The position numbers and the translations under genes were made by a program. Positions 29,435 to 37,691 of a DNA stretch of 64,000 bases are shown here, piece after piece. The stretch lies in assembly GCA_022843045.1 (NCBI GenBank), contig JALHOJ010000004.1, positions 1-64,000 of the forward strand, written 5' to 3'. This DNA comes from Phycisphaerales bacterium (GTDB taxonomy: Bacteria; Planctomycetota; Phycisphaerae; Phycisphaerales; UBA1924). Under the pieces are notes generated by a model, which did not search any database, was not told the origin of the DNA, and was given only the letters and a program-made list of their open reading frames with translations. Position 1 is the first letter of the stretch. Every line of letters starts with the position of its first letter.

Positions 29435-30874
29435 TCAACCAACCGCGTCCGCATAATGCTCATCGAGCACGGCTCGCCATTGGGCGGTGCTACTGACGCT
29501 GATGAACTTGCGCCGGACTTCGTCGCTCTTGGGGTGGTGGGCGGCGAAGCGGATGGCGAACTTGCGCATCATCATCGCGGTGGCTTGCTCGGGCTGTCGG
29601 AAGCGGCGTGTGCAGGCGAGCGACAGGCGGAAGTGCTCGGCGAGGACGGCGCGCTGCTCGGGGATGGTGGGCTGGCTGGGGGGCTTGCCGGCCATCATCT
29701 CGCGGGCCTGGCGGAAGATCCACGGATTGCCGATGCAGCCGCGGGCGACGGAGACGCCAGTCATGCCGGCGTACGCGATCATCAGGAAGATGTCGTCGAC
29801 GGTCCAGACGTCGCCACTGCCCAGGATGAGTTTGTCGGGGTTTTTGGCGCGGAGATCGCGGAGGAAGTCCCAGCGGGAGGGGCCGACGTACTTCTGCTCG
29901 ACGGTGCGGGCGTGGACGGTGGTCCAGGCGTAGCCGATTTTGTAGCACGCTTCGAAGATGGCGTGGAAGTTGTCGACCATCTCGGGCGTGTCGTCGAAGC
30001 TGCGGCGGAGCTTGACGGCGCAGGGGATGTGGGCGGGCACGGCTTCGCGCACGGCTTCGAGGATGGCGATGGCGCCGCGCGGGTCGGTGAGCCAGTGGCC
30101 GCCACGACTCTTCTTCTCGATCTTCTTCACAGGGCAGGCGAGGTTGACGTCGAGGACTTGGAAGGAGAGAGACGAAGAGACGGAGAGACGGAGAGACGAA
30201 GTGGAAGAAGTCGGGTCGGGATCGATCGATGTATCGGCGTCCCCCGCTTCTTCGACGCTGCAGGACCAGTTGTCCGTGTCGGCGCCGGCTTCTTCGAGGC
30301 CTTCGGTGGGGTCGAAGCGGCCCAGTTGTTCGCCGCCAGGCAGGCGCAGCGCGGTGGCTGCGGGGGGGCCGTCGCGATAGGCCATCATGCGATAGGCCTT
30401 GTCGGTGCGGGTGCGTTGTTCGATGGCTTTGATCGCGCTGGCGGCCATCTCGGCGGGCTCGCTGCCCATGATCTGGCAGGCGAGGGGATTGTCTTCCGCG
30501 CCGCCCGGGACGTTGTCGCGCAGTTCGCCAAGGTCGGCCTTGTCAAAGCCACGCCCGCCCGCGAGGAGGGTGCGGTCGAGGAGGGCTTCTGTGACGCAGA
30601 AGGGGCAGCCGTGGCGGCGGGCGATGATGCGCATCGCGCCATCGGAGTATCCGGCGAGGCCGGCTTGGAAGAAGGGGGCGTCAAAGCCTGGGACGAGGGC
30701 GGGGATGCGCGGGTCTATGCCCAGGGCGGGGGCGCTGCCCTTGCCCCCACCTGGCCAGTGCCATTGGCCCGCGCCGATCTGGGCGGCGATATCGCGCGCG
30801 ACGAGCGACTCGGCCCCGGGGCGGATGGCGGGGGTAGGGGGCGTGGCGTTTCGGCTGGCGGTTTCACAGGACAT
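29435..30874 (-). CDS. tRNA-dihydrouridine synthase with low-complexity insertion
   Basis: This FMN enzyme reduces uridine to dihydrouridine in tRNA D-loops. FFQAGLAGYSDGAMR is the FMN-binding start of the barrel, NLACPVKKI holds the catalytic cysteine C247, and VKLRRSFDD and GSGDVWTVDD complete the phosphate-binding sites. The C-terminal helical tRNA-binding domain is present. DusB-like proteins are about 330 residues and this one is 479. Much of the excess is an N-terminal extension and a segment at about 165-238 rich in Ser, Asp and Glu, which interrupts the barrel before the catalytic loop. The end of this segment is encoded by a tandem 8-bp array. Confidence 0.88.
   Translation of the reverse strand: MSCETASRNATPPTPAIRPGAESLVARDIAAQIGAGQWHWPGGGKGSAPALGIDPRIPALVPGFDAPFFQAGLAGYSDGAMRIIARRHGCPFCVTEALLDRTLLAGGRGFDKADLGELRDNVPGGAEDNPLACQIMGSEPAEMAASAIKAIEQRTRTDKAYRMMAYRDGPPAATALRLPGGEQLGRFDPTEGLEEAGADTDNWSCSVEEAGDADTSIDPDPTSSTSSLRLSVSSSLSFQVLDVNLACPVKKIEKKSRGGHWLTDPRGAIAILEAVREAVPAHIPCAVKLRRSFDDTPEMVDNFHAIFEACYKIGYAWTTVHARTVEQKYVGPSRWDFLRDLRAKNPDKLILGSGDVWTVDDIFLMIAYAGMTGVSVARGCIGNPWIFRQAREMMAGKPPSQPTIPEQRAVLAEHFRLSLACTRRFRQPEQATAMMMRKFAIRFAAHHPKSDEVRRKFISVSSTAQWRAVLDEHYADAVG
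30168..30199. repeat. Coding tandem array, four 8-bp units
   Basis: AGAGACGA, AGAGACGG, AGAGACGG and AGAGACGA follow one another inside the dus gene, corresponding to about residues 226-236 (LRLSVSSSLSF). Eight is not a multiple of three, so gain or loss of one unit would shift the frame ahead of the catalytic cysteine codon. Confidence 0.85.
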
Positions 30875-30896
30875 GCGGCGGGACTACTTTAGGGAG

Positions 30897-31346
30897 ATGC
30901 TTCGCACTGCTTTGATTGCCGGGTGCCTGGGTGCTGGTTTGGTCGCGCTTTTGTCGCTGGCGGGGTGCGATTCGGCTCCGAAGCGAGACTACGCCGCGGC
31001 TCGCGAGTTCCCGTCAGAACTGAAGCGGTCGGTGGTGCTCGATGTGCAGGTGGTGCGGGATGTGACGCAAATCAGCTCGACCAACACGAGTGCGCGGGCG
31101 TTTGCGGAGCCGACGACGATGTGGATCAATCGGCGGTTCTCGCGTCCGATCGGGGCCTGGGGCGTTGGGGAGACGCTCACGATCGATCTGGAGCAGTTCC
31201 GCGACAACTTTGGGGAGCAGTTTCGGGCGGGCGGATTCTTCTCGGCGAACCGGCCGGATGATGTGGTGCTGGTGGAGTTGGAGACTGGGGAGGGCGATGG
31301 ACGGGAGTTGGTGGGGTTGGTGGTGGTGAAGGGGAAGGCGGAGTAG
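30897..31346 (+). CDS. Small lipoprotein of unknown function
   Basis: This is a 149-residue protein with a signal peptide and lipobox (LLSLAGC, C24), followed by a compact domain containing strands such as SVVLDVQVVRDVTQI and DVVLVELETGEGDG. I recognise no family. An ATG at 30873 in the same frame would add eight residues; 30897 is closer to the hydrophobic core and either is possible. It is divergent from dus and is followed by an intrinsic terminator. Confidence 0.75.
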   Translation: MLRTALIAGCLGAGLVALLSLAGCDSAPKRDYAAAREFPSELKRSVVLDVQVVRDVTQISSTNTSARAFAEPTTMWINRRFSRPIGAWGVGETLTIDLEQFRDNFGEQFRAGGFFSANRPDDVVLVELETGEGDGRELVGLVVVKGKAE

Positions 31347-31403
31347 GCGGCTTCGCGCATCCCACAGCCTTGCTTGGACATGGTTCGATACGGCATTTGG
31401 CGG

Positions 31404-31429
31404 ACTCGGCGCGAAAGGCCGAGTTTTTT
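31404..31429 (+). terminator. Intrinsic terminator
   Basis: ACTCGGC (31404-31410) pairs with GCCGAGT (31418-31424) around a 7-base loop, and the last T opens a run of six. It lies 58 bases after the small lipoprotein gene and separates it from the lectin gene. Confidence 0.85.
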
Positions 31430-31525
31430 GTTCTCGAATGATGCCCGGCGCTACCGGCTTCCGCTCGTGCCAATGAAGGGGTGATCGTCACCCCGTCTCG
31501 CACGCATCGCAAGAAGGAAGTAGCC

Positions 31526-33001
31526 ATGAACCGCAGCATCTCCCTGTCCGCCACGATTGCAACCCTCCTCGCAGCCGTTGGAGGTGCGCACGCACAAACG
31601 CTGGGCCCAACCATTCTCAACTCCGCCACGGGCAGTCGGTACATCCGCGTGAACTGGAACGGTGCGACCTGGACCCAGATGCGTGACTACGCCCGCAGCT
31701 TGGGCGGCGATCTTGCCACGATCGACAACGCCACGGAGAACACTTACGTCGCTACCTCCATCTTGAGCGCCGGCGACAAGGCGTTCATCGGCCTCAATGA
31801 TGTGGCGAGCGAAGGCGCCTTCGTTTGGAGCAGCGGCGGCACTTCAACCTACCGCAACTTCAGCGCGAACGACGGAGGCAACTCAGCAAGCAACGACTTC
31901 GCGCTGCTCGCCGTGGGCAGCGGCAACATATGGGACGTCCGCGGGGCGACTTTCACGCCCAACGCGGTGATTGAATTCACCGGTCCCATCCGCTTCCCCG
32001 GTGAAGCCGCGACGCTCAGCGCTGCGATGAGTCTGGCTGCCTCGCCGGGCGGCGGCGGGGTGGTGCTCATCGCCCCAGGCACGTACACGTTGGAAAGCCA
32101 GGTTGCTGCGAATCTGAACGTGACGCTTCGTGGTTCTGGTGCGGGGACGACGACCATTCAGGGCCCGGCCATTGGCGCGGCATTCAGCGGCGTCGGCAGC
32201 ATGACCTTTGAAGACCTCACGCTGGTCTCGCGAGATGTGCAGCCGATGTTCAGCTTTGGCGACGCGGCTGGGACGCAGACGCTCACGTTCCGCCGATGCA
32301 CCATGACCAGCCTGCTGGGTCGATCCGGCGGGACGCGACTGGTCACGTCCGGCTTCGAAACCGTGCTGTTCGACGGCTCGACGATCCACACGGTGGACAC
32401 GGTGCTGGATTCGTCGAACCTGTTGAGCAGAATCCGGTTCGTCAACTGCGTGATTCGCGACAACAACCGCCTGCTCAGCAGCGCGGACGCGAACGATGAC
32501 GTGACGCTGGTCAACTGTGTGATCGCACGCAACCTTGGCGAGTTCATTCCGATCAATGGCACCGCGTTTGCCGCGAACACCATTCTGTTCAACAACACCG
32601 ATCTCTCTCGCATCGAGTTCGCGGATTGCATGTCCCCCACTGCCCTGTCCAATCCGAATCCCAACTCCAACAACGTCACGGCGGACCCGTTGTTCGTCAA
32701 CGCGGCGGGCAACGACTTCCGCCTCTCCGCCTTGAGCCCTGCGATCGACCGCGGCAATCCCGCTCGATTCCTCAACTCCGGCGCGACGGAACTGCTGGAC
32801 GCCGCAGCGGAGGCCCGCATCCGCGACGCGCTGGGCTACTCGAACCGCAACGAAAAGAACCCGATCGACCTCGGCGCGTTTGAGTTCCAGGGCGATCAGG
32901 GCTGCGACGATATCGACTTCAACAACGACGGCAGCATCTTCGACCCCACCGACATCGACGCGTTCTTGAGCGTGTTCAGCGAAGGGCCGTGCATCCGCTG
33001 A
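31526..33001 (+). CDS. Secreted C-type lectin/beta-helix protein with calcium-loop C-terminus
   Basis: This is a 491-residue exported protein (signal peptide about 1-23, ending GGAHA). Residues of about 25-155 read as a C-type-lectin-like domain: TWTQMRDYARSLGGDLATI, FIGLNDVASEGAFVW and a late IWDV strand. From about 156 to 430 it is a right-handed beta-helix of the pectate-lyase type (LIAPGTYTLES, then repeated FVNCVIRDNN and LVNCVIARN turns). The last 30 residues carry CDDIDFNNDG followed by FDPTDIDAFL and a final Cys, a dockerin/EF-hand-like calcium loop that I associate with Phycisphaerae surface proteins. An AAGGA ribosome-binding site precedes ATG 31526. A glycan-binding or surface role is likely; enzyme activity is unproven. 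Confidence 0.85.
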   Translation: MNRSISLSATIATLLAAVGGAHAQTLGPTILNSATGSRYIRVNWNGATWTQMRDYARSLGGDLATIDNATENTYVATSILSAGDKAFIGLNDVASEGAFVWSSGGTSTYRNFSANDGGNSASNDFALLAVGSGNIWDVRGATFTPNAVIEFTGPIRFPGEAATLSAAMSLAASPGGGGVVLIAPGTYTLESQVAANLNVTLRGSGAGTTTIQGPAIGAAFSGVGSMTFEDLTLVSRDVQPMFSFGDAAGTQTLTFRRCTMTSLLGRSGGTRLVTSGFETVLFDGSTIHTVDTVLDSSNLLSRIRFVNCVIRDNNRLLSSADANDDVTLVNCVIARNLGEFIPINGTAFAANTILFNNTDLSRIEFADCMSPTALSNPNPNSNNVTADPLFVNAAGNDFRLSALSPAIDRGNPARFLNSGATELLDAAAEARIRDALGYSNRNEKNPIDLGAFEFQGDQGCDDIDFNNDGSIFDPTDIDAFLSVFSEGPCIR

Positions 33002-33026
33002 GCAAGGATGAAGAGAGATGAGCCTG

Positions 33027-33058
33027 GTGCGGGCCCGCTGAGGAAGGCGGGCCCGCAC
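33027..33058. terminator. Strong hairpin between converging genes
   Basis: GTGCGGGCCCGC (33027-33038) pairs with GCGGGCCCGCAC (33047-33058), loop of eight bases. No T-run follows on either strand, so factor-independent termination is uncertain. It lies 25 bases after the lectin/beta-helix gene and faces sdaA on the other strand. Confidence 0.5.
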
Positions 33059-33185
33059 TCGCAGGAACATCACGCCAGCCGGCGTATCACACACAGGCTG
33101 TGCGAGTGCCATCGGGGTCGCGAGAGCGGCCCTGGTGGCCGTTTTGCGGGAGCATGACAGTCGATTTGCTGCGGCACGGACGCGA

Positions 33186-34697
33186 TCAGCACTCGCTGAC
33201 GCTCACCGAGATGTTGACCGCGAGCCCGCCCTCGGCGGTTTCCTTGTACTTGCTCTTCATGTCCTTGGCGGTTTCCCACATGGTCTTGATGACGCCGTCG
33301 AGCGTGACTTTGGCCTGGCGCGGGTCGCTTTCGATCGCGATGTTGGCCGCGGTGATCGCCTTGATCGCGCCCATGGTGTTGCGTTCGATGCAGGGAATCT
33401 GCACGAGGCCCGCGATGGGGTCGCAGGTCATGCCCAGGTGGTGCTCCATCGCGATTTCGGCGGCTTGCAAGACTTGGCCGACGCTCGCGCCCATGATCTG
33501 GGCGAGTCCGCCCGCAGCCATCGCGCTGCTGACGCCGATTTCTGCCTGGCATCCGCCCATCGCGGCGGAGATGGTCGCGCCTTTCTTGAACAGGCTGCCG
33601 ATCTCGCCCGCCACCAGCATGAAATCAACGAGTTCCTCGTCGCTCTTGCCCAGGAAGCACGCGGCGTACATCATCACGGCGGGGATCACGCCCGCCGCGC
33701 CGTTGGTGGGCGCGGTGACGACGCGCCCGAACGCGGCATTCTCTTCGTTCACTGCGAGCGCGAACGTGCTGACCCACTTGAGCGTGTCCTGAAAGGTGTG
33801 CGTGATGGTGGATTGGCCGTCGCGACGGACGGCACGCATCCAGCGGGTGACGTTGTCGTCGGTGAGGACGGGGACGGTGGCGCCCAGCGTGTCGCCGTGG
33901 AGCGGGTTGGCGATGCCGAGGAGTTGGTGGTTGAGGCGTGCTGCGCGGCGGGTGACTTGGAGGACGCCTGGGAGCGTGCCGACGGTGTGACAGCCGCGGA
34001 AGATGCACTCGCGCATCACCTTCCAGATTTGGAGCAGGCCCAAGCGAACCTGCTCGCGATCGCGCCACATGAGTTCGTTGCGGAGCACGATCTGTGGGAT
34101 CGTCGCCTGCTGCTCCTCGCAGTATCGCTCGAGTTCGGCGGCCTTTTCGATGGGAAATGGCAGTTTGACGCGCTGGCGGAGGGGGCATTCTCGCTCGTGC
34201 TCCTGCACGACGAAACCGCCGCCGATGCTGTAGTAGGTTTCTTCGATGGTGCGGGGGTTGGCGTCGTCGCCATCTCGTCCGCCGGCCCCCCCGAGTTGGG
34301 CCTCGAAGGTCACGCCGTTGGGGTGAAAGGGCAGGACTTGGTCAAAGTGAAAGATGATGTCGGTGGCAGGGTCGAGGGTGATCTCTCGCGCGCCGCGGAG
34401 GCGGATGCGGCGGGACTTGCGGATCTCGGCTTCGATTTCGGGGAGCGCGCCAACGTCGCACGACACGGGGTCTTCGCCAGCCAGGCCCATCAGCACGGCG
34501 AAGTCGGTGCCGTGGCCTTTGCCGGTTTTGGCGAGGGAGCCAAAGAGATGGACGCGGACGCGGTCGATCTTGGCGAAGTGGTTGGCGGCGATGCAGCGGT
34601 CAAGAAACATCTGGGCGGCTCGCCAGGGGCCCATGGTGTGGGAAGAACTCGGGCCGACGCCGATTTTGAGGATGTCGAAGACGGAGATGGATTCCAT
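33186..34697 (-). CDS. sdaA: L-serine ammonia-lyase (iron-sulfur dependent)
   Basis: This is a 503-residue single-chain L-serine dehydratase that converts serine to pyruvate and ammonia with a 4Fe-4S cluster. The N-terminal beta domain starts SVFDILKIGVGPSSSHTMGP, the family signature. The catalytic alpha domain contains TAPTNGAAGVIPAVMMY and the cluster cysteines in MGGCQAEIG and MTCDPIAGLVQIPC. Length and motifs are complete. ATG at 34697 is the family's start; the longer reading translates two hairpin repeats upstream. It is downstream of nuoB on the same strand, separated by the repeat doublet. Confidence 0.94.
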   Translation of the reverse strand: MESISVFDILKIGVGPSSSHTMGPWRAAQMFLDRCIAANHFAKIDRVRVHLFGSLAKTGKGHGTDFAVLMGLAGEDPVSCDVGALPEIEAEIRKSRRIRLRGAREITLDPATDIIFHFDQVLPFHPNGVTFEAQLGGAGGRDGDDANPRTIEETYYSIGGGFVVQEHERECPLRQRVKLPFPIEKAAELERYCEEQQATIPQIVLRNELMWRDREQVRLGLLQIWKVMRECIFRGCHTVGTLPGVLQVTRRAARLNHQLLGIANPLHGDTLGATVPVLTDDNVTRWMRAVRRDGQSTITHTFQDTLKWVSTFALAVNEENAAFGRVVTAPTNGAAGVIPAVMMYAACFLGKSDEELVDFMLVAGEIGSLFKKGATISAAMGGCQAEIGVSSAMAAGGLAQIMGASVGQVLQAAEIAMEHHLGMTCDPIAGLVQIPCIERNTMGAIKAITAANIAIESDPRQAKVTLDGVIKTMWETAKDMKSKYKETAEGGLAVNISVSVSEC

Positions 34698-34717
34698 GAA
34701 CGTGATGGTACCGAATG

Positions 34718-34756
34718 CGTGCCATCGAAGTCGCCCGGTTTCGGGCGACTTCGATG
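34718..34756 (+). repeat. REP-like hairpin, copy C
   Basis: Bases 34723-34737 pair perfectly with 34742-34756 (15 bp, loop GTTT), preceded by the head CGTGC at 34718-34722. It is the only copy not placed after a stop codon. Instead it lies 21 bases upstream of the sdaA start and forms an inverted pair with copy D. Confidence 0.8.
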
Positions 34757-34782
34757 CCAAGTTCAGCATGGGTACATGGTCG

Positions 34783-34821
34783 CATCGAAGTCGTCGCTGA
34801 GGCGACGACTTCGATGGCACG
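34783..34821 (-). repeat. REP-like hairpin, copy D
   Basis: Bases 34783-34797 pair perfectly with 34802-34816 (15 bp, loop TGAG). On the minus strand its head CGTGC starts directly after the nuoB stop codon (34822-34824), exactly as copy A follows the GNAT gene. Copies C and D are separated by 26 bases and face each other. Confidence 0.82.
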
Positions 34822-35388
34822 TCAGGAACCGACCCGAAGGCCCACCGGCTGCGGCTTTACCGCGTGCGTGGGCTCGAGCACCAGGCCCAGGGGCACGCGC
34901 TTGCCGCCGTTGGTGGGTGGGATGCCGTCCTGGTCGATGATGCGTTGGATGGCCATGACGCCTTCGATGAGCTGCTCGGGGCGAGGGGGGCAGCCGGGGA
35001 CGTACACGTCGACGGGGATGAACTGGTCGCAGCCTTGGACCACGGCGTACGTGTCAAACACACCGCCGGTGCTGGCGCAGGCGCCCATGCTGATGACCCA
35101 CTTTGGCTCGGGCATCTGCTCATAGATGCGTTGCAGGACGGGCATCGTCTTGATGCTGATGCGGCCGGCGACGATGAGCAGGTCGGCCTGGCGCGGGCTG
35201 AAGCGCATGACTTCGGCGCCGAAGCGGGCGAGGTCGTAGCGGGAGCAGGCGGTGGCCATCAGTTCGATGCCGCAGCAGGCGGTAGCGAAGGGCATGGGCC
35301 AGAGGCTGCTGCGACGCGCCCAGTTGATGACGTGGCGGAGCTGGGTGGTGAGAAAGCCGTCGACGGGGAGTGCTGCTTCGATGCCCAT
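34822..35388 (-). CDS. nuoB: NADH-quinone oxidoreductase subunit B
   Basis: This is the 188-residue complex I subunit that carries the terminal 4Fe-4S cluster N2 next to the quinone site. All four ligands are present: the tandem C38-C39 in [10 protein letters not shown]104 in MGACASTGG, and C133 in VPGCPPRPE. Length and motifs are normal. No other nuo gene is adjacent: the upstream gene encodes a small lipoprotein and the downstream gene is sdaA. The remaining complex I genes must lie elsewhere, or this is an extra copy. Confidence 0.94.
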   Translation of the reverse strand: MGIEAALPVDGFLTTQLRHVINWARRSSLWPMPFATACCGIELMATACSRYDLARFGAEVMRFSPRQADLLIVAGRISIKTMPVLQRIYEQMPEPKWVISMGACASTGGVFDTYAVVQGCDQFIPVDVYVPGCPPRPEQLIEGVMAIQRIIDQDGIPPTNGGKRVPLGLVLEPTHAVKPQPVGLRVGS

Positions 35389-35459
35389 GGGGTGTCCTTG
35401 AAGTTGGAATCAGTATAGGAATCGGCGGTGGGAACCGCTTGGATGCTGGGCCGCTGGGT

Positions 35460-35708
35460 TTACCGCACGGTCCCGACGCCCGGGTTCTTGGGCACGGGCT
35501 TGGATTCGCGGGGGTCAGAGAACATCGAGTCCCAGGCTCGGTCGGCGGCGGTATCGCTGCGGTAGCCTTCCTGGACCTTGGTTCCCATGGCGCCGATGCC
35601 CTTGGCATGGACGGTGCGCTCGTAGCACCCCGAGGCGAAGATCGCGAAGAGGGCAAGGGAAAGCCCGGAGGCGACTTGGAGGGACTTCGCGCGGGTGCGG
35701 GTGGGCAT
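35460..35708 (-). CDS. Small lipoprotein of unknown function
   Basis: This is an 82-residue protein with a signal peptide ending in a lipobox (AIFASGC), then a short polar chain (GAMGTKVQEGYRSDTAADRAWDSMF) and a Pro-rich end. I recognise no family. ATG 35708 directly starts the basic n-region MPTRTRAK. It is about 70 bases upstream of nuoB on the same strand and may share its transcript. The short length leaves some doubt, but the signal peptide is clear. Confidence 0.7.
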   Translation of the reverse strand: MPTRTRAKSLQVASGLSLALFAIFASGCYERTVHAKGIGAMGTKVQEGYRSDTAADRAWDSMFSDPRESKPVPKNPGVGTVR

Positions 35709-35746
35709 GGGGGATGATATGGGGGTGTGGAGAATGGGGTTCACTG

Positions 35747-35866
35747 CGGAGGACGCGGAGGGCGGGGAGAGGAAGAAGAAGAGGGGCCGCGGATTTGCGC
35801 GGATGAGCGCGGATTTGAATCAAGAGTTTTTGTTTTCATCCGCGTCAATCCGCGAAAATCCGTGGC
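35747..35866. repeat. Inverted-repeat element, GCGGATTT family
   Basis: GGCCGCGGATTTGCGCGGAT (from 35785) pairs imperfectly with the segment ending CCGTGGCC at 35866, where the words ATCCGCG and AATCCG recur. The left flank CGGAGGACGCGGAGGG (35747-35762) also occurs at 663-678. The element fills most of the gap between the YihY-type gene and the small lipoprotein gene. Confidence 0.7.
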
Positions 35867-35929
35867 CACTCTGCTTGGCTTGTTCCGTGATCTCTGTGTT
35901 CTCCGTGGTGAGTCTTCTTCTCGAACGGT

Positions 35930-37507
35930 TCACGCCAACGCCGCGTTGCCGGGCATCATGGGGTCGGACTGTTGGGGCGGCGGGGCGAGTTGGGCGACGA
36001 GGTCGGCAAGGGTCACGCCTCGGAAGGCGGTGAGGCGGGCGTCGCGGAGGCGGTTGGTGATGGTGGTTTTGTCCGCAGCGCCTTCGAGCATGTCTTCGCC
36101 TGCGCCAAAGACTTCGGAAGCGAGGATCATCTGTGAAGGCTTGGCGAGGACGAAGCAGGGCGTGGGAGCGCGTTCGACGGCGATCTGGTGAAGCAGTCCC
36201 GCGCCCATCAAACGCTCGGCGACGCTCTTGACGAGGTTTTCGTCGGCGCGGAGTTCGGTGGTGAGAGTCTGGAGGTCAGTATGCTGGCCCTTGGCGAAGC
36301 GGTCGGCGACGACGACCATGGCTCGAAGCGGCAGGCCGTGATCGAGGACGCGGATGCTGCCCAGGTGGCCCAGCGTGCCGGCGACACCCATGAGGCGCGG
36401 GCCGCCGGTGGTGCCCAGCACTTGGTCTTCGCCCACGAGGCCCAGGGCCATCATGACGGACTGCTTGAAGCCGTCCTTGGAGATGACGCGGAAGGTCTGG
36501 AGCGTCACGGCGACCTGGAAGCCCAGCAGGACGATGATCCAGGTGACATAGACCCAGAGCAGGAAGAGGGGCAGCAGGGCGATGACGCCATAGAGGCGGG
36601 CGTAGGACGAGCTGTACTTGATATAGCCGACCAGGCCCCACTTGGAGAGTTCCCAGAGGACCGCGGCACCGAGGCCGCCCCAGAGAGCAGCGCGGAAGTC
36701 GATGCGCTTGTTGGGGACGCTGGTGAAAAGGATCATCAGCGTGATCATGCTGATGGGGATGGCAATGAGGGAGCCCAGCACGTCGGCGAGAACCTTGCCG
36801 CTCATGGGGAGCGCGCCTTCGAGGTTGCTCTTGAGCAGAGGCTGGAGGCCCTGGGCCACGGCAAAGCCCGCGACCAGCAGAATCGGCCCCAGCGTCAGCA
36901 GCGTCCAGTAGTGCGTGATCCGCTTGATCCAGGTCTTGCCCGTGGGGGCTTCAGCGATCTGGTTGAAAGCCTTTTCGATCTCAACGATCATCGAGAGCGC
37001 GGCGTAGAGCAGCATGATGAGGCTGACCAGGCCGATGGCGCCGAAGTTGATGCCGTCGATGCGTGAGAGCAGCACGGTGATCCACTCATCAAGGCGCGCG
37101 CTTTGGGCCGCCTGGGTCTGGGCCGCGGCTTGGGCCGCTTGCACCGCGCCGGCGGGGTTGGGCATGCCGAAGCCGAAGATGTTGAGGCCCGGGACGGTCG
37201 CGGCGATCTCCTCCGGGGGCGGCTCGCTGACGACGATCTTGGTGAGGCCGGTGTACTCGAGGAAGTTGGTGACGACGCTCTTGACCTTTTCCGCGGGCAC
37301 GAAGCGGTGCAGCACGACAAGGCTGACGGCCATCACGGGGACGAGGCCGAAGATCGTGCGGAACGAAAGCGCGGCGGCCATCGCCGTGATCTGGCTGCGG
37401 CTGTAGTTCTTCGCGGCGACCCGCCAGAGCATCCGACCGCGGTGCATGACATAGCGACCCGTCTTGGTCGCGCTGGCTCGGTGATGGAAGGCCTTGAGGA
37501 AGTTCAT
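35930..37507 (-). CDS. YihY/BrkB-family inner membrane protein
   Basis: This is a 525-residue membrane protein with about six helices. The N-terminal region ITAMAAALSFRTIFGLVPVMAVSLVVL is the family's hallmark, followed by LYAALSMIVEIEKAFNQI and WGGLGAAVLWELSKWG. The last 180 residues are soluble and look like a winged-helix domain (LTTELRADENLVKSVAERL), as in the longer members. The family was once called RNase BN, but that activity belongs to another gene, and its true function is unknown. An Ala/Gln-rich stretch near residues 118-138 lies in an extramembrane loop. Confidence 0.86.
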   Translation of the reverse strand: MNFLKAFHHRASATKTGRYVMHRGRMLWRVAAKNYSRSQITAMAAALSFRTIFGLVPVMAVSLVVLHRFVPAEKVKSVVTNFLEYTGLTKIVVSEPPPEEIAATVPGLNIFGFGMPNPAGAVQAAQAAAQTQAAQSARLDEWITVLLSRIDGINFGAIGLVSLIMLLYAALSMIVEIEKAFNQIAEAPTGKTWIKRITHYWTLLTLGPILLVAGFAVAQGLQPLLKSNLEGALPMSGKVLADVLGSLIAIPISMITLMILFTSVPNKRIDFRAALWGGLGAAVLWELSKWGLVGYIKYSSSYARLYGVIALLPLFLLWVYVTWIIVLLGFQVAVTLQTFRVISKDGFKQSVMMALGLVGEDQVLGTTGGPRLMGVAGTLGHLGSIRVLDHGLPLRAMVVVADRFAKGQHTDLQTLTTELRADENLVKSVAERLMGAGLLHQIAVERAPTPCFVLAKPSQMILASEVFGAGEDMLEGAADKTTITNRLRDARLTAFRGVTLADLVAQLAPPPQQSDPMMPGNAALA

Positions 37508-37533
37508 GGGGCGGGTGTCGAGGGTGGATTGAT

Positions 37534-37675
37534 TTTCAGCACAGAGACACAGAGATCAGGAGGAAGAGGAGAGCAGACGGATTGGTGTTGGGATGAAGCA
37601 ACGCTTCTAGCTTTTCACATTCTGACCCCAGTGCTCGCTCTTCTTTCTCCAAGTCTCTGTGTCTCTGTACTGAAA
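37534..37675. repeat. Long inverted-repeat element, CACAGAG family, copy 2
   Basis: The ends (37534-37555 and 37654-37675) are 22-base reverse complements with one mismatch, beginning TTTCAGCACAGAGA. Inside are the same GAGGAAGAGGAGA and CTTCTTTCTCC tracts as in copy 1 at 29317-29429. It fills the gap between the YihY-type gene and the pseudouridine synthase gene, both on the minus strand. Confidence 0.8.
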
Positions 37676-37691
37676 TCGAACGTCGATTGGC

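Noticed and set aside
34822-35388. nuoB considered as part of a hydrogenase small subunit
   Set aside because: Length, the tandem CC pair and the VPGCPPRPE motif match complex I NuoB, and no large hydrogenase subunit is nearby.
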